Shown here: positions 1-8,279 of the stretch, in pieces | How positions within the stretch are numbered: position 1 is the first letter of the stretch | How the letters are laid out: each line of letters opens with the position of its first letter | NCBI GenBank assembly: GCA_964478225.1 | Contig: CAYZHM010000008.1 | Span: forward strand, 14,811 to 78,810 | Reading direction: 5' to 3' | From: CAYZHM01 sp964478225 | Lineage (GTDB): Bacteria; Pseudomonadota; Alphaproteobacteria; Micavibrionales; Micavibrionaceae | DNA length: 64,000 nt | Made by a program: the position numbers and the translations under genes | Notes under the pieces: generated by a model | What the model was told of the DNA's origin: nothing | What the model saw: only the letters and a program-made list of their open reading frames with translations | The model's database searches: none

Positions 1-534
1 CGGCGGGATTGCCTCGATCAAAGATGGATTGCATTTTTGCAAGAGTGCGAATTTACGCTTGTACCGCTGCCGAATGATCTGAAAACAGCGCAATCGATCG
101 TTACCGAAATAAACATGGCAGGGTTCATTTTGTCTGGGGGCGATAATATCCAGCAGCCGGAAACCGAACGGGAAAAGGTTGAACGCTATCTGTTGGATTA
201 TTCCATTTCAGAGAAAATTCCGGTAATCGGCGTTTGTCGGGGAATGCAGTTTATGCACGTTTATGCCGGTGGTGCTTTGGAGCATGTCGAGAAGCATGTC
301 CGCGAAAACCACGTTCTAGATCTGAATGGAACAAAACAGCAAGTAAACAGCTATCATGAATATGGCTTCAGAGAACCGGCAGCCGGTTTTGAAGTTCTGG
401 CTCGCGCTGAAGACGGCGTGATAGAGGCGTTCACGAATAAGAAGAATTTATGGTTCGGACAGATGTGGCATCCAGAGCGTGAAAACCCTTTTTATGCACA
501 TGATATAGAGACTTTTAAGAGGGCTTTTTCATGA
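1..534 (+). CDS. Class I glutamine amidotransferase (C26 type), 5' partial; Cj1417-like candidate
   Basis: The reading frame is open from base 1 and enters the window inside a typical N-terminal block (RRDCLDQRW...L.PLPND), so the TTG at 37 is not the real start and the gene begins off the left edge. The class I GATase core is visible: an oxyanion segment GGDNI, the nucleophile elbow GVCRGMQ with Cys codon at 235-237, and the C-terminal WHPE with the catalytic His and Glu. It resembles gamma-glutamyl-GABA hydrolases (PuuD family). In the Campylobacter phosphoramidate pathway a protein of this family (Cj1417) removes glutamate from a glutamine-derived CDP adduct. The stop codon overlaps the next gene's ATG (ATGA at 531). 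That neighbour is a nucleotidyltransferase and a CysC-like kinase lies further down, which favours this role over polyamine catabolism. Family is sure; the specific substrate is inference. Confidence 0.88.
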   Translation, partial: RRDCLDQRWIAFLQECEFTLVPLPNDLKTAQSIVTEINMAGFILSGGDNIQQPETEREKVERYLLDYSISEKIPVIGVCRGMQFMHVYAGGALEHVEKHVRENHVLDLNGTKQQVNSYHEYGFREPAAGFEVLARAEDGVIEAFTNKKNLWFGQMWHPERENPFYAHDIETFKRAFS

Positions 535-1280
535 AAGCTCTTATTTTGGCAGCTGGACGCGGCTCTCGAATGGGTGACATGACCGTAGACTGCCCAAAGG
601 GAATGGTGGAGCTTTGCGGCGTCCCTTTGGTTACACGCATGATCAATACGATGAAAAACGCCGACGTTACAGATATAGCCTTTGCAACCGGATATAGTGA
701 TGAAGCTCTGAAAACGTATGGGCTCCCATGTTTTCATAATCAAAACTGGGACAAAACAAATATGGTGCAATCACTGGCTTATGCTCAGGAATGGTTTAAA
801 GACGAGTCGGTTATTGTTTCCTACAGTGATATTTTTGTGCATCCTCAAACTATTCTCGATTTGAAGCACTCGAGCGCGGATTTTGCCGTGGCTTACGACC
901 CCCATTGGCAGGAGTTGTGGGAGGCGAGGTTTGAGAATGTCCTAGAGGATGCCGAAAGCTTTAAAATGGATGGTGATAGAATTGTTGATATTGGCCGGCG
1001 CGCACAAGACGTTGCGGAGATACAAGGCCAATATATGGGCATATTTAAACTGACGCCATCGGCATGGCGAGATATCGTAGAATTGCTTGGGTCGCTTCCT
1101 TTAGACCAAAGTGCAAAGCTGAGTGTAACGGAGATGTTGCAAATGCTTATATCGCGCGGTGTTGTAATAACAGGTGTTGCAAACAATTATCCTTGGGGCG
1201 AGGTTGATAACGTTCAAGATCTTGCATTTTATGAGAGCAATTACAAAGATGGCCAATATGGTGAATGGTTTGAAATTTGA
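531..1280 (+). CDS. Nucleotidyltransferase (GT-A fold), Cj1416-like candidate CTP:phosphoglutamine cytidylyltransferase
   Basis: The 249-residue protein starts with the nucleotide-binding signature LAAGRGSRMG (residues 6-15), followed by a PKGMVEL segment with the usual conserved Lys, and a YSDIFV motif around residue 103 that matches the metal-binding aspartate region. These mark the MobA-like or choline-phosphate-cytidylyltransferase-like branch of NTP transferases. The start is fixed by the 4-base overlap with the upstream amidotransferase. In Campylobacter jejuni the adjacent homologue (Cj1416) couples CTP to phosphoglutamine. The same adjacency with a C26 amidotransferase here, and the CysC-like kinase downstream, is why I propose that role. 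It could instead activate another phosphate compound such as phosphocholine. Family confident, substrate inferred. Confidence 0.85.
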   Translation: MKALILAAGRGSRMGDMTVDCPKGMVELCGVPLVTRMINTMKNADVTDIAFATGYSDEALKTYGLPCFHNQNWDKTNMVQSLAYAQEWFKDESVIVSYSDIFVHPQTILDLKHSSADFAVAYDPHWQELWEARFENVLEDAESFKMDGDRIVDIGRRAQDVAEIQGQYMGIFKLTPSAWRDIVELLGSLPLDQSAKLSVTEMLQMLISRGVVITGVANNYPWGEVDNVQDLAFYESNYKDGQYGEWFEI

Positions 1281-1283
1281 GCC

Positions 1284-2654
1284 ATGAATGCGCAATACAA
1301 AACATTTGGAAAACAATACAAAGAACTTTTGGATCAGGTGAATATTGTACTCACGCTCGATCACGGGGGCCGCGGCGGGAGTAACTATTTTCAGTGTCTT
1401 TTCGACAAACACCAGGTTTTGATCATGTGCCCCCTTGTTCACTATGTTTATTCTTATTGGCTATCTGCGTTTCAAGCGCGCAGCTCAGTTAGCGCCATAG
1501 AAGCACATCATTTCATCAGTCAAAACTCTTATTTCAGATTGCTTTACAATAATCCGGAAGGCGAGCATGAAACCCTGATTTATCGCATTGGCGGTGACCC
1601 GCAAGCGCCGTTTGATCGGGCTTTATACCGGTCTTTAATTGATGAAGGTTTTCAGGAAAAAGAAAGCTATACACGTAAAGAGATTATAATATTGGCCATG
1701 GCAGCCTATGCGTTTTGCAGGGGAATACCTCTGAAGGGCATAAAATACTTTGGGCTTAATGACTCAGCCTCCACGCGTACAGAAAATGTTTATCAAAGGT
1801 ATGAGTTGCAAATTTGTGATCTGGCGTTCGAAGACTTTCCCGGCCTTAAGATTTTATCTTTATGGCGAGACCCAAGAGCACAATTTGCTTCAACACGTCA
1901 ACAACTGGTCAATCAGTATGGCGGGAATTATAATTTGAGCGATTTTCCGAGATCTTTGATGAATATCCTTTCAAACAACGAAGGTTTTGAAACCGGGCCA
2001 GCATCATATTTTGCCATCCTGTATCAACGTTCTGCTTTTTATTCGCTCCTAAACAAGCTGAAAAGCTATAAAAGCCATAGTTTGTTTATCCGCAATGAGG
2101 ATTTTAACCTGAATTTCGTTCCGACGATGACGACTTTTTGTAAGGCTTTGGATATTCCAGTTGATGCGGAGTGGCTTGAAAAAGGGGATTCTTACACAGT
2201 AACCATGATGGGAAGGCCCTGGGGCGGGACGGGCTCTTATAACCCAAGGTATCAGACGGCAAAAAATCTAGTTTTGTCTATGGAGGATGCAGAAAAGGTC
2301 AAGAAAACCTTAGGGCCGAACAAACACGTCACGCAAAGATGGAAAACGAAGGTACCAAAGGCTGAGCAAAGGGTTTTGAAGTATTTGTTTCAGGAAGAAT
2401 TGCAGCTGGGTGGTTATGAAGACTTAAGCACAGAGCGAAATTGGCGATTGTTGTTAGATATTTGGTATCCAACGCTCAATGAGTTTTATTCGTTTAGTGA
2501 TAAAGACCGCGGAGCATTTGAGACGCTTTCAAAAAACATTGCGGCCCTGATTTTTTATTTTTTAAACCGTGCAAAAATACTGTTCTTATATTATGCAACG
2601 CAATTTTTTATAACAGATCAGAAACCCAAACTCGTCGAGTTTATTCGCCCATGA
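1284..2654 (+). CDS. Sulfotransferase-like protein
   Basis: The 456-residue protein has an N-terminal P-loop-like segment (DHGGRGGSNYF, about residues 26-36) and, near residues 191-205, LSLWRDPRAQFAST, which resembles the 3'-phosphate-binding R-x-P-x-x-x-x-x-S block of PAPS-dependent sulfotransferases. The spacing and order suit that fold, but overall similarity to well-known families is not obvious by eye. It follows the nucleotidyltransferase after 3 bases and overlaps the next gene by 4, so it is co-translated with the phosphoramidate-like genes. It could transfer sulfate to the glycan or could have been recruited to transfer another phosphate-type group. The target is unknown. Confidence 0.6.
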   Translation: MNAQYKTFGKQYKELLDQVNIVLTLDHGGRGGSNYFQCLFDKHQVLIMCPLVHYVYSYWLSAFQARSSVSAIEAHHFISQNSYFRLLYNNPEGEHETLIYRIGGDPQAPFDRALYRSLIDEGFQEKESYTRKEIIILAMAAYAFCRGIPLKGIKYFGLNDSASTRTENVYQRYELQICDLAFEDFPGLKILSLWRDPRAQFASTRQQLVNQYGGNYNLSDFPRSLMNILSNNEGFETGPASYFAILYQRSAFYSLLNKLKSYKSHSLFIRNEDFNLNFVPTMTTFCKALDIPVDAEWLEKGDSYTVTMMGRPWGGTGSYNPRYQTAKNLVLSMEDAEKVKKTLGPNKHVTQRWKTKVPKAEQRVLKYLFQEELQLGGYEDLSTERNWRLLLDIWYPTLNEFYSFSDKDRGAFETLSKNIAALIFYFLNRAKILFLYYATQFFITDQKPKLVEFIRP

Positions 2655-4615
2655 TCCAGCATCATAAAAAGACGTTGGTTTGCGATGTTTTTGGTCTCCA
2701 CACTATTTTATGGGCTGCTTTTGCTGCCTTAAAGCGCAAACCCTATGAAGAGATTGTCCTCATAGACGCCAACCCAAATTGCAAATTACATCGTCTATTT
2801 GGGAAACTAATAAAAATCACGGAATGCCCTTATGATCTAGGAGATTTTGAAACGCAAGAGGGCCATGTTCTCTTTTGGGAGAGAGAGAAATTACTTAAAG
2901 AAAAATTTTTATATCTGAAGCAAGCTTTGAATGGTCTGGTTTTTCAGACCCCACTCACGCAGGAAGATAAAGAGAAGTTTGAGGTTTTTTTAACGCGTTA
3001 TGTGTTGTCGCGTTATGCAGATCCTGCTGCGCGCTTTTTGCTTTTTTCCGGTTACTTTAAAAAATATGGGGCTGCAGAAACACATGGATTGTGTGCCAAA
3101 CACAGTTGGGTCAAGGGAAATCAGCAGGACAATGTATTTTATTACTGGGATTGGACAAATTTAAGGGCAGATATAAAGACCATTTTAAGGCCCTTGATTG
3201 GTTTTTTAAAAAAAGTACTCACTCAGAAAAACACAAACACCTTATCCAAAACAACATCACCAAAAATTGGATTACAAGCCAGTGCTTTTGAAACTCAAGA
3301 GTATGAGGTGAGTGAATGGGATTTTTTAAAGCACGCGCAATCTCTGGATTACAAAGATTTAGTGTACGTTTACAGCTCCAAAAATTTTGAACAGAAAGGG
3401 CGAACACAAGACCTTCAAAGCTTTGCAAAAAAACAGGATTTATCTCTCGCCGACACAGATAGATTTGTTCCTCAGAATCTTGCCGAGACGTACAAAAAGA
3501 TTATTTGTGCTGCACGTATTTTATTAAAGGCACAGTTGGATTGGGTTAGCCGGTGGCGTGTGTTGAATGCCGTGTTCTTCTATTTCTGGCTTGAAAATTA
3601 CTGGTTTGAATTTTTTATGACTCACGGGATCCGCGGATACATCAACATCAGCGACAGCAATGAAGATTGTGTGCCTATGGTTCATGCATTAGAAAGAGCG
3701 GGGGGCGTTGATCTCTCCTATCAATTCAGTGGAACCGGCTTCCATTCTTATTTTGATTCAAGACCACTGGGCAAACACCAGTATCTGGCCTGGGGGCCAA
3801 TCACAGAGAAAATGATAGAAAAAACGCAGAAGCTTGCGCCCTATAAGATGGGCGCAGCGTTGTACGCGTACAGCGGAAACCATAATTTTTCAAAAAAAGA
3901 CAAGCCCTCATCCGCCAATCAAAAAATAATTGAAAAAGCACTATCGTCCGGAAAATCAAAGATTGTTTTGATTGCTGATTCCAAGCCCACACATCTCAAA
4001 TTGCTTTCAGAGAGCAAAAGAAGGGAGTTCTTGGAGATTGCTTTTGAATACGCGCAGAAGAGGCCTGAAAACTTTTATATCTTTAAACCTCAAGACGGAA
4101 TTATAGATTTACCGCCTGAAAAGAAAGCGATTTACGATGATCTGGAAAAGCAGGGTGGTCTGATTATTTGCAACCCTCCAGAAACCTTTTATGCTCTGTT
4201 GCCGCATATAGATCTCTTTATAGGGAGCCCTATATATGCATCCTCGGTCATGGAAGGCCTAGGGTACGGTGTTCCAACAGTTTGTTATGAAGCAATTAAG
4301 TGGCCGCATATTATGGAGGACGTATTGCCTTCTTGGCTCCGAGCGGTAAATCAGGCTGAATTGAATGAGAAATGTGATAATTTGCTCGATGAGGGTTATT
4401 TGCGTTCTAAGGCCAAGGAATTGCAAGAAATTCAAAAGATCTTCAATCCATACCAGGATCACCAAGGTATAGAGCGTTTTGCGGATTATATTGATATCTG
4501 GTTTGAGGCCCTAAAGGATGGAAAAACTGCGGATCAAGTGTTTGAACAGGTCATAGATGTGTATAATCAGAAACATCCTGTGCAGATTATTCAACGGAAA
4601 AGGGGAATAGCTTAA
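2651..4615 (+). CDS. Large GT-B-like protein of surface-glycan biosynthesis
   Basis: The 654-residue protein has no signal peptide. Near residues 527-545 it has SSVMEGLGYGVPTVCYE, the acidic-residue and Gly-Pro-Thr pattern of the C-terminal domain of GT-B glycosyltransferases and capsule or glycerophosphate transferases. Upstream stretches (ADSKPTHLKLLSE; FKPQDG near residue 478) fit the start of that Rossmann domain. The N-terminal half is not recognised. It overlaps the sulfotransferase-like gene by 4 bases and sits 2 bases from the CysC-like gene. The likely role is transferring a sugar or phosphate-linked group during polysaccharide assembly. No acceptor or donor can be named. Confidence 0.55.
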   Translation: MIQHHKKTLVCDVFGLHTILWAAFAALKRKPYEEIVLIDANPNCKLHRLFGKLIKITECPYDLGDFETQEGHVLFWEREKLLKEKFLYLKQALNGLVFQTPLTQEDKEKFEVFLTRYVLSRYADPAARFLLFSGYFKKYGAAETHGLCAKHSWVKGNQQDNVFYYWDWTNLRADIKTILRPLIGFLKKVLTQKNTNTLSKTTSPKIGLQASAFETQEYEVSEWDFLKHAQSLDYKDLVYVYSSKNFEQKGRTQDLQSFAKKQDLSLADTDRFVPQNLAETYKKIICAARILLKAQLDWVSRWRVLNAVFFYFWLENYWFEFFMTHGIRGYINISDSNEDCVPMVHALERAGGVDLSYQFSGTGFHSYFDSRPLGKHQYLAWGPITEKMIEKTQKLAPYKMGAALYAYSGNHNFSKKDKPSSANQKIIEKALSSGKSKIVLIADSKPTHLKLLSESKRREFLEIAFEYAQKRPENFYIFKPQDGIIDLPPEKKAIYDDLEKQGGLIICNPPETFYALLPHIDLFIGSPIYASSVMEGLGYGVPTVCYEAIKWPHIMEDVLPSWLRAVNQAELNEKCDNLLDEGYLRSKAKELQEIQKIFNPYQDHQGIERFADYIDIWFEALKDGKTADQVFEQVIDVYNQKHPVQIIQRKRGIA

Positions 4616-4617
4616 TT

Positions 4618-5151
4618 ATGGTTATATGGTTAATTGGGCTTTCAGGGGCAGGAAAAAGCGTTACCTCTAAAATCATCTACGAAAAGATAAAGGCTCGGCA
4701 TAAAAATACTGTGTTGCTGGATGGTGATATTTTGAGAGTGGTCTGGGGCGATGATTTGGGTCATGATCTCAAAGGACGAGAGAAAAACGCAGAGCGTTTA
4801 TCACATTTGTCTCGCTTTTTAGATCAACAGGGCATCCACGTTGTGGCAGCTGTTTTGTCTATTTTTCCTAAATGGCGCCTATGGAACCGCGACAATTTTT
4901 CGGAGTACCATGAGACCTTCTTGGACGTGGATTTTGACGAGCTTGTCAGAAGGGATTCAAAGGGCCTGTACGCTTTAGCACGAGAGGGAAACACACAGAA
5001 TGTTGTTGGCGTTGATCTTGATTTTCCACGAGAAAATACGTGGGATCTTCAAATAGACAGCCCTGAAAAATTAGGAGCGCCGGAACAAGTCGCTTCTGAA
5101 ATTATAAAAGACATTCAAAAAAAATTCCCTCAAAGCGATCTTTTTAAATAA
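4618..5151 (+). CDS. CysC-like P-loop kinase, Cj1415-like candidate cytidine diphosphoramidate kinase
   Basis: The 177-residue protein begins with Walker A GLSGAGKS (residues 7-14) and carries the APS-kinase-type DGDILR motif (35-40). The following WGDDLGH and NAERLSHL segments differ from classical APS kinases (which show DNVRHGL and NI-R) and resemble the Cj1415-type branch as I remember it. In Campylobacter that enzyme phosphorylates cytidine diphosphoramidate. The alternative is a true adenylyl-sulfate kinase supplying PAPS to the sulfotransferase-like gene two positions upstream. I favour the phosphoramidate role because an amidotransferase and a nucleotidyltransferase of the same pathway begin this operon. 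The stop codon shares a base with the next ATG. Confidence 0.85.
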   Translation: MVIWLIGLSGAGKSVTSKIIYEKIKARHKNTVLLDGDILRVVWGDDLGHDLKGREKNAERLSHLSRFLDQQGIHVVAAVLSIFPKWRLWNRDNFSEYHETFLDVDFDELVRRDSKGLYALAREGNTQNVVGVDLDFPRENTWDLQIDSPEKLGAPEQVASEIIKDIQKKFPQSDLFK

Positions 5152-5678
5152 TGAGCCAGTATCTTTTTCAAAATCCCAAACCGTTTATAGAACCCCTGCG
5201 CTATGACTACGCCGATGTAGATTCTACAGACTTTATAAAGTCCTGGAGGTTTTCAAGACAGCAGTTTCTGAACCAGTTACAATTTTGTGAAGGAGTTCAG
5301 AATATTGAGGAAGACGCTTCGGGAAATTTTTTATCACTTTTAAGCGACATAGCCGAAAGAAAGGACTATGCGCTTTTACTGAGATTTGTAAAAAAATTTG
5401 AAGTCTTTGGGAGGTTGTATGCATCTTATGATGGGTTTTATAAGAAAACTAACAAAGCTGGTGCAGCAACGCTTGAGCATTATATAATGTTTGCAAATCT
5501 TCTTATTCAAGCTGCACAAGATAATAATAATCTTCAATATTTGTCCTCGCTTCTAAAGCTTTGCGATAATTTTTGTTCGTTAAAAACTGAAAGCTTAACA
5601 GCAAGCCAAACCTTAAAGATCATGCAAATTCTTGAGCAAGAAAATATATTAATACAAACGCTACAGGAGCGGCTTTAA
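5151..5678 (+). CDS. Hypothetical helical protein in the phosphoramidate-like operon
   Basis: This 175-residue protein is not recognised. It is rich in Leu, Gln and Asn, looks largely alpha-helical, and lacks a signal peptide, membrane segment or metal-binding pattern. Its start overlaps the CysC-like stop by one base and its stop overlaps the formyltransferase start by one base, so translational coupling supports it as a real gene. It may be a small partner of one of the neighbouring enzymes. No function is proposed. Confidence 0.7.
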   Translation: MSQYLFQNPKPFIEPLRYDYADVDSTDFIKSWRFSRQQFLNQLQFCEGVQNIEEDASGNFLSLLSDIAERKDYALLLRFVKKFEVFGRLYASYDGFYKKTNKAGAATLEHYIMFANLLIQAAQDNNNLQYLSSLLKLCDNFCSLKTESLTASQTLKIMQILEQENILIQTLQERL

Positions 5679-6397
5679 TGGGCTTCAGTGTAGGATTTAT
5701 TGCAGCGCCAACAATTCGTTCACTTGTATACATTCAAGTGCTTGACGCAATGGGCATTACTACCAATCTCTGTATTCTTTTACCGGGTCAAGATGCGCAA
5801 AAAGCGCCTATCAAGCGAGCCACTGTGCCATTATTTACAAACCCAGAAAAAACCATAGATTTGAGATTTGATGTATCCTGCTCTGAGTATCTGGAAGAAA
5901 AGGGCTCAGAATATCTGGTCGCGCCTTATGATGACATTAACAGTGACGTTTTTATAGATTTTCTCTCTCAGGCGCCTGGGGACATTTTTGTTTATTCAGG
6001 AGTGCCGGGATGCATTTTAAGATCGGATTTGCTGGAAAAATCTGGAAAACGATTTTTGCACGCTCATGGGGGTGACGCGCCCCGCTATTCCGGCAGTACG
6101 GCCTTTTACTACAGCTTGCTGGAGGAAGGAACGATTGCGGCCACAGCGTTTTGGATGAATGCGGGTCTTGATACGGGTGATGTTTTAACAAAGATAATTG
6201 CGCCTCCACTTCAAAATATCGATCTCGATTATATTCAAGACCCTCTCATCCGCGCAGAGGCGCTTGTCAGTGCTTTAAAGGACATTTCATCAGGTCACAC
6301 CAAAGTTCAGCCACAAAACGAGGAGAACCGGATGACATATCATGTGATCCACCCGGTTTTGAAAAGCCTGGCTCTACAAAAAATATCTAAGAGTTAG
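5678..6397 (+). CDS. Formyltransferase-fold protein (methionyl-tRNA formyltransferase-like)
   Basis: The 239-residue protein shows the hallmarks of N10-formyltetrahydrofolate-dependent transferases: a histidine-containing loop HAHGGDAPRYSGST (about residues 128-141) and the downstream GLDTGDVL (about 163-170) with the catalytic aspartate. The usual Asn-x-His reads Ala-His here, so the first member of the N-H-D triad appears to be replaced. It lacks the C-terminal domain of true Fmt, as small sugar N-formyltransferases do. With the PLP aminotransferase on the opposite strand it could formylate an aminosugar, or the fold may carry a different one-carbon or carbamoyl chemistry. It ends the plus-strand operon and overlaps the convergent asparagine synthetase by 11 bases. 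Confidence 0.7.
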   Translation: MGFSVGFIAAPTIRSLVYIQVLDAMGITTNLCILLPGQDAQKAPIKRATVPLFTNPEKTIDLRFDVSCSEYLEEKGSEYLVAPYDDINSDVFIDFLSQAPGDIFVYSGVPGCILRSDLLEKSGKRFLHAHGGDAPRYSGSTAFYYSLLEEGTIAATAFWMNAGLDTGDVLTKIIAPPLQNIDLDYIQDPLIRAEALVSALKDISSGHTKVQPQNEENRMTYHVIHPVLKSLALQKISKS

Positions 6398-8264
6398 ATG
6401 TTTGGCTTTCCAGCCACAGATTCATGACAATAAACGCAAATATACTGTGTCCGTTGATGCGCTTGGTGCTGTTTACCATGGAAAGGGCGTAATTTTCGGC
6501 CTCTGCAGACAGATAACCGGCGCGATTGAGGGCAGAGGAGGGTGCAAAGGTCTGTTTAACCAAGTCAGACCACTCGCCTTTAAGCCACGCATCGATGGGA
6601 ACGCGAAAACCGTGCTTGGGGCGATCAATGATGCTTGCAGGCAGCAAATCTCTGAAAGCTTCTCTCAGCAATGGTTTTAGAACACCGTCCTTAACCATGT
6701 GGGGGTAAGAGAGGCCTTTCACAAAGTTTAAAATAGCCGGAGCAACAAATGGCGGGCGACCTTCAATTGAATGAGCCATGGTCATACGGTCGACTTTCGT
6801 CATCATTTCATTCGGAAGATAACATTCCCGGTCTTGGGCTATATAATCCATTGCATTCCATGGTTCTGATGTGTTTTTAAATGCCCCGAATATTCGCAAA
6901 GAACTATCAATTTCAGGAATGAGATTATCATTAAAGAGCCGGGATTTTTTAGTCTCGGAAGCATAGTAATGCCACGCCCAAGCGCGTTTGGGATAGGGAT
7001 GTTCGGCAATATTGGACAATAACTCAGACTTAGAAAGCGCATTATCATGTAAAGAAATATCGGGAGTTTCAGTATCCTGCGGCGCACGATCCAGAATGTC
7101 ACTGCCAAGTAGTGTATACCACCCATATCCGCCAAAAAGCTCGTCCGCTCCGTCCCCAGAAAGTAAAACTTTAAGACCTATTTCTCTTGCTTGTTTTGCA
7201 ATCTGCATAACACCCAGACCCGAAGAAACCGCATTAGGCTGACCGTTATGGGCTACAAAATCTGGTAACGCATCTTTGAAGTCTTTCTGTGTAACGCGAA
7301 CGATATGATGCTTTGTTCCGATTTTTTTGGCATAGTCAGCGGCTTCTTGAGATTCATCGGCATAGCCGTCATAAGGATCCTCCTCGTGACGATCAAAGCC
7401 GATCGAGAATGTTTGAAGGTTTCCCAGTTCTTTTTGAGCAAGGGTCGTGACAATCGAACTATCGAGGCCGCTGCTCAGGAAAGCGCCGAGCGGGACATCT
7501 GAAAGCAGTCTGGAATGCACGGCATCCATGACTACGGCTTTTGTCTTATGAACCAGGTCTTCCCAGCTATCTGAATGCTCGGCTTTGACCTTGTCAAAAC
7601 AGTTTGAGTAAGGCGTTATTGCTAAATTTTGGCCGTCAAATACAAGATAATGTGAGCGGGGGAGAACAAAAACATCGTTGTAAATTGTTTGTGGTTCTGG
7701 AACCCATAAAAAGGTTGGAATGTCCCAAAGGGCCTGCAAACTGATGTCTTTCGAAATGCTAGGATGTCTGAGCAAGCTTCGTAAATCGGAAGAAAAAATG
7801 AAATTTCCAGAGGAACAAATCGAGTAATAAAGCGGTTTTTCACCGGCAATGTCCCGCGCCAGTATGAGTTTTTTCTCATTTCTCAGCCATATAGCGGCGG
7901 CAAACATTCCATCGAGCTTTTCAAAAGCTTTGGGTCCTAAAACATCATACAAATGAGCAATAACCTCGCCGTCACAGTCCGTTTGACACTGGATTCCGTG
8001 TTCTTTTTGCAGAAATTTTCGGAGAGCCGGTGCGTTATAGATTTCTCCGTTGTAAAAGAGAACCGAATTACCACTTACGCCATAAAAAGGCTGCGATCCG
8101 TTTTTGAGGCCGTTAATGCTAAGACGACGCATACCCCCGCAAAAAGGCTGATCTTCATAAAATCCGTCTTCATCAGGTCCTCTGTGATACAGCGCCTGGA
8201 CCATAGACTTAATGACTTTAGGGGGGAAATCTTGTTTTGATATATATCCTGCGATACCGCACAT
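6387..8264 (-). CDS. asnB: Asparagine synthetase (glutamine-hydrolysing), copy 1
   Basis: The 625-residue protein starts MCGIAGY, so Cys2 is the class II amidotransferase nucleophile once Met1 is removed. LYHRGPDEDGF follows. The synthetase domain has the PP-loop GAFLSSGLDS near residue 260 and GDGADELFGGYGW further on. Full length and intact motifs indicate an active glutamine-dependent amide-forming enzyme. In polysaccharide loci such proteins often amidate uronic acids (WbpS or WbtH type) rather than making asparagine. It is the last gene of the long minus-strand glycan run and lies 15 bases from the aminotransferase. Confidence 0.92.
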   Translation of the reverse strand: MCGIAGYISKQDFPPKVIKSMVQALYHRGPDEDGFYEDQPFCGGMRRLSINGLKNGSQPFYGVSGNSVLFYNGEIYNAPALRKFLQKEHGIQCQTDCDGEVIAHLYDVLGPKAFEKLDGMFAAAIWLRNEKKLILARDIAGEKPLYYSICSSGNFIFSSDLRSLLRHPSISKDISLQALWDIPTFLWVPEPQTIYNDVFVLPRSHYLVFDGQNLAITPYSNCFDKVKAEHSDSWEDLVHKTKAVVMDAVHSRLLSDVPLGAFLSSGLDSSIVTTLAQKELGNLQTFSIGFDRHEEDPYDGYADESQEAADYAKKIGTKHHIVRVTQKDFKDALPDFVAHNGQPNAVSSGLGVMQIAKQAREIGLKVLLSGDGADELFGGYGWYTLLGSDILDRAPQDTETPDISLHDNALSKSELLSNIAEHPYPKRAWAWHYYASETKKSRLFNDNLIPEIDSSLRIFGAFKNTSEPWNAMDYIAQDRECYLPNEMMTKVDRMTMAHSIEGRPPFVAPAILNFVKGLSYPHMVKDGVLKPLLREAFRDLLPASIIDRPKHGFRVPIDAWLKGEWSDLVKQTFAPSSALNRAGYLSAEAENYALSMVNSTKRINGHSIFAFIVMNLWLESQTSNS

Positions 8265-8279
8265 TTTGACCAGATCACA

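Noticed and set aside
37..39. TTG at 37 as start of the amidotransferase
   Set aside because: The frame is open to base 1 and upstream residues match the family's conserved N terminus, so the gene starts outside the window.
4618..5151. Housekeeping adenylyl-sulfate kinase (cysC) for sulfate assimilation
   Set aside because: No sulfurylase or reductase genes are near. The motifs after DGD differ from classical CysC, and the operon partners point to the phosphoramidate route. I keep PAPS supply as an alternative.
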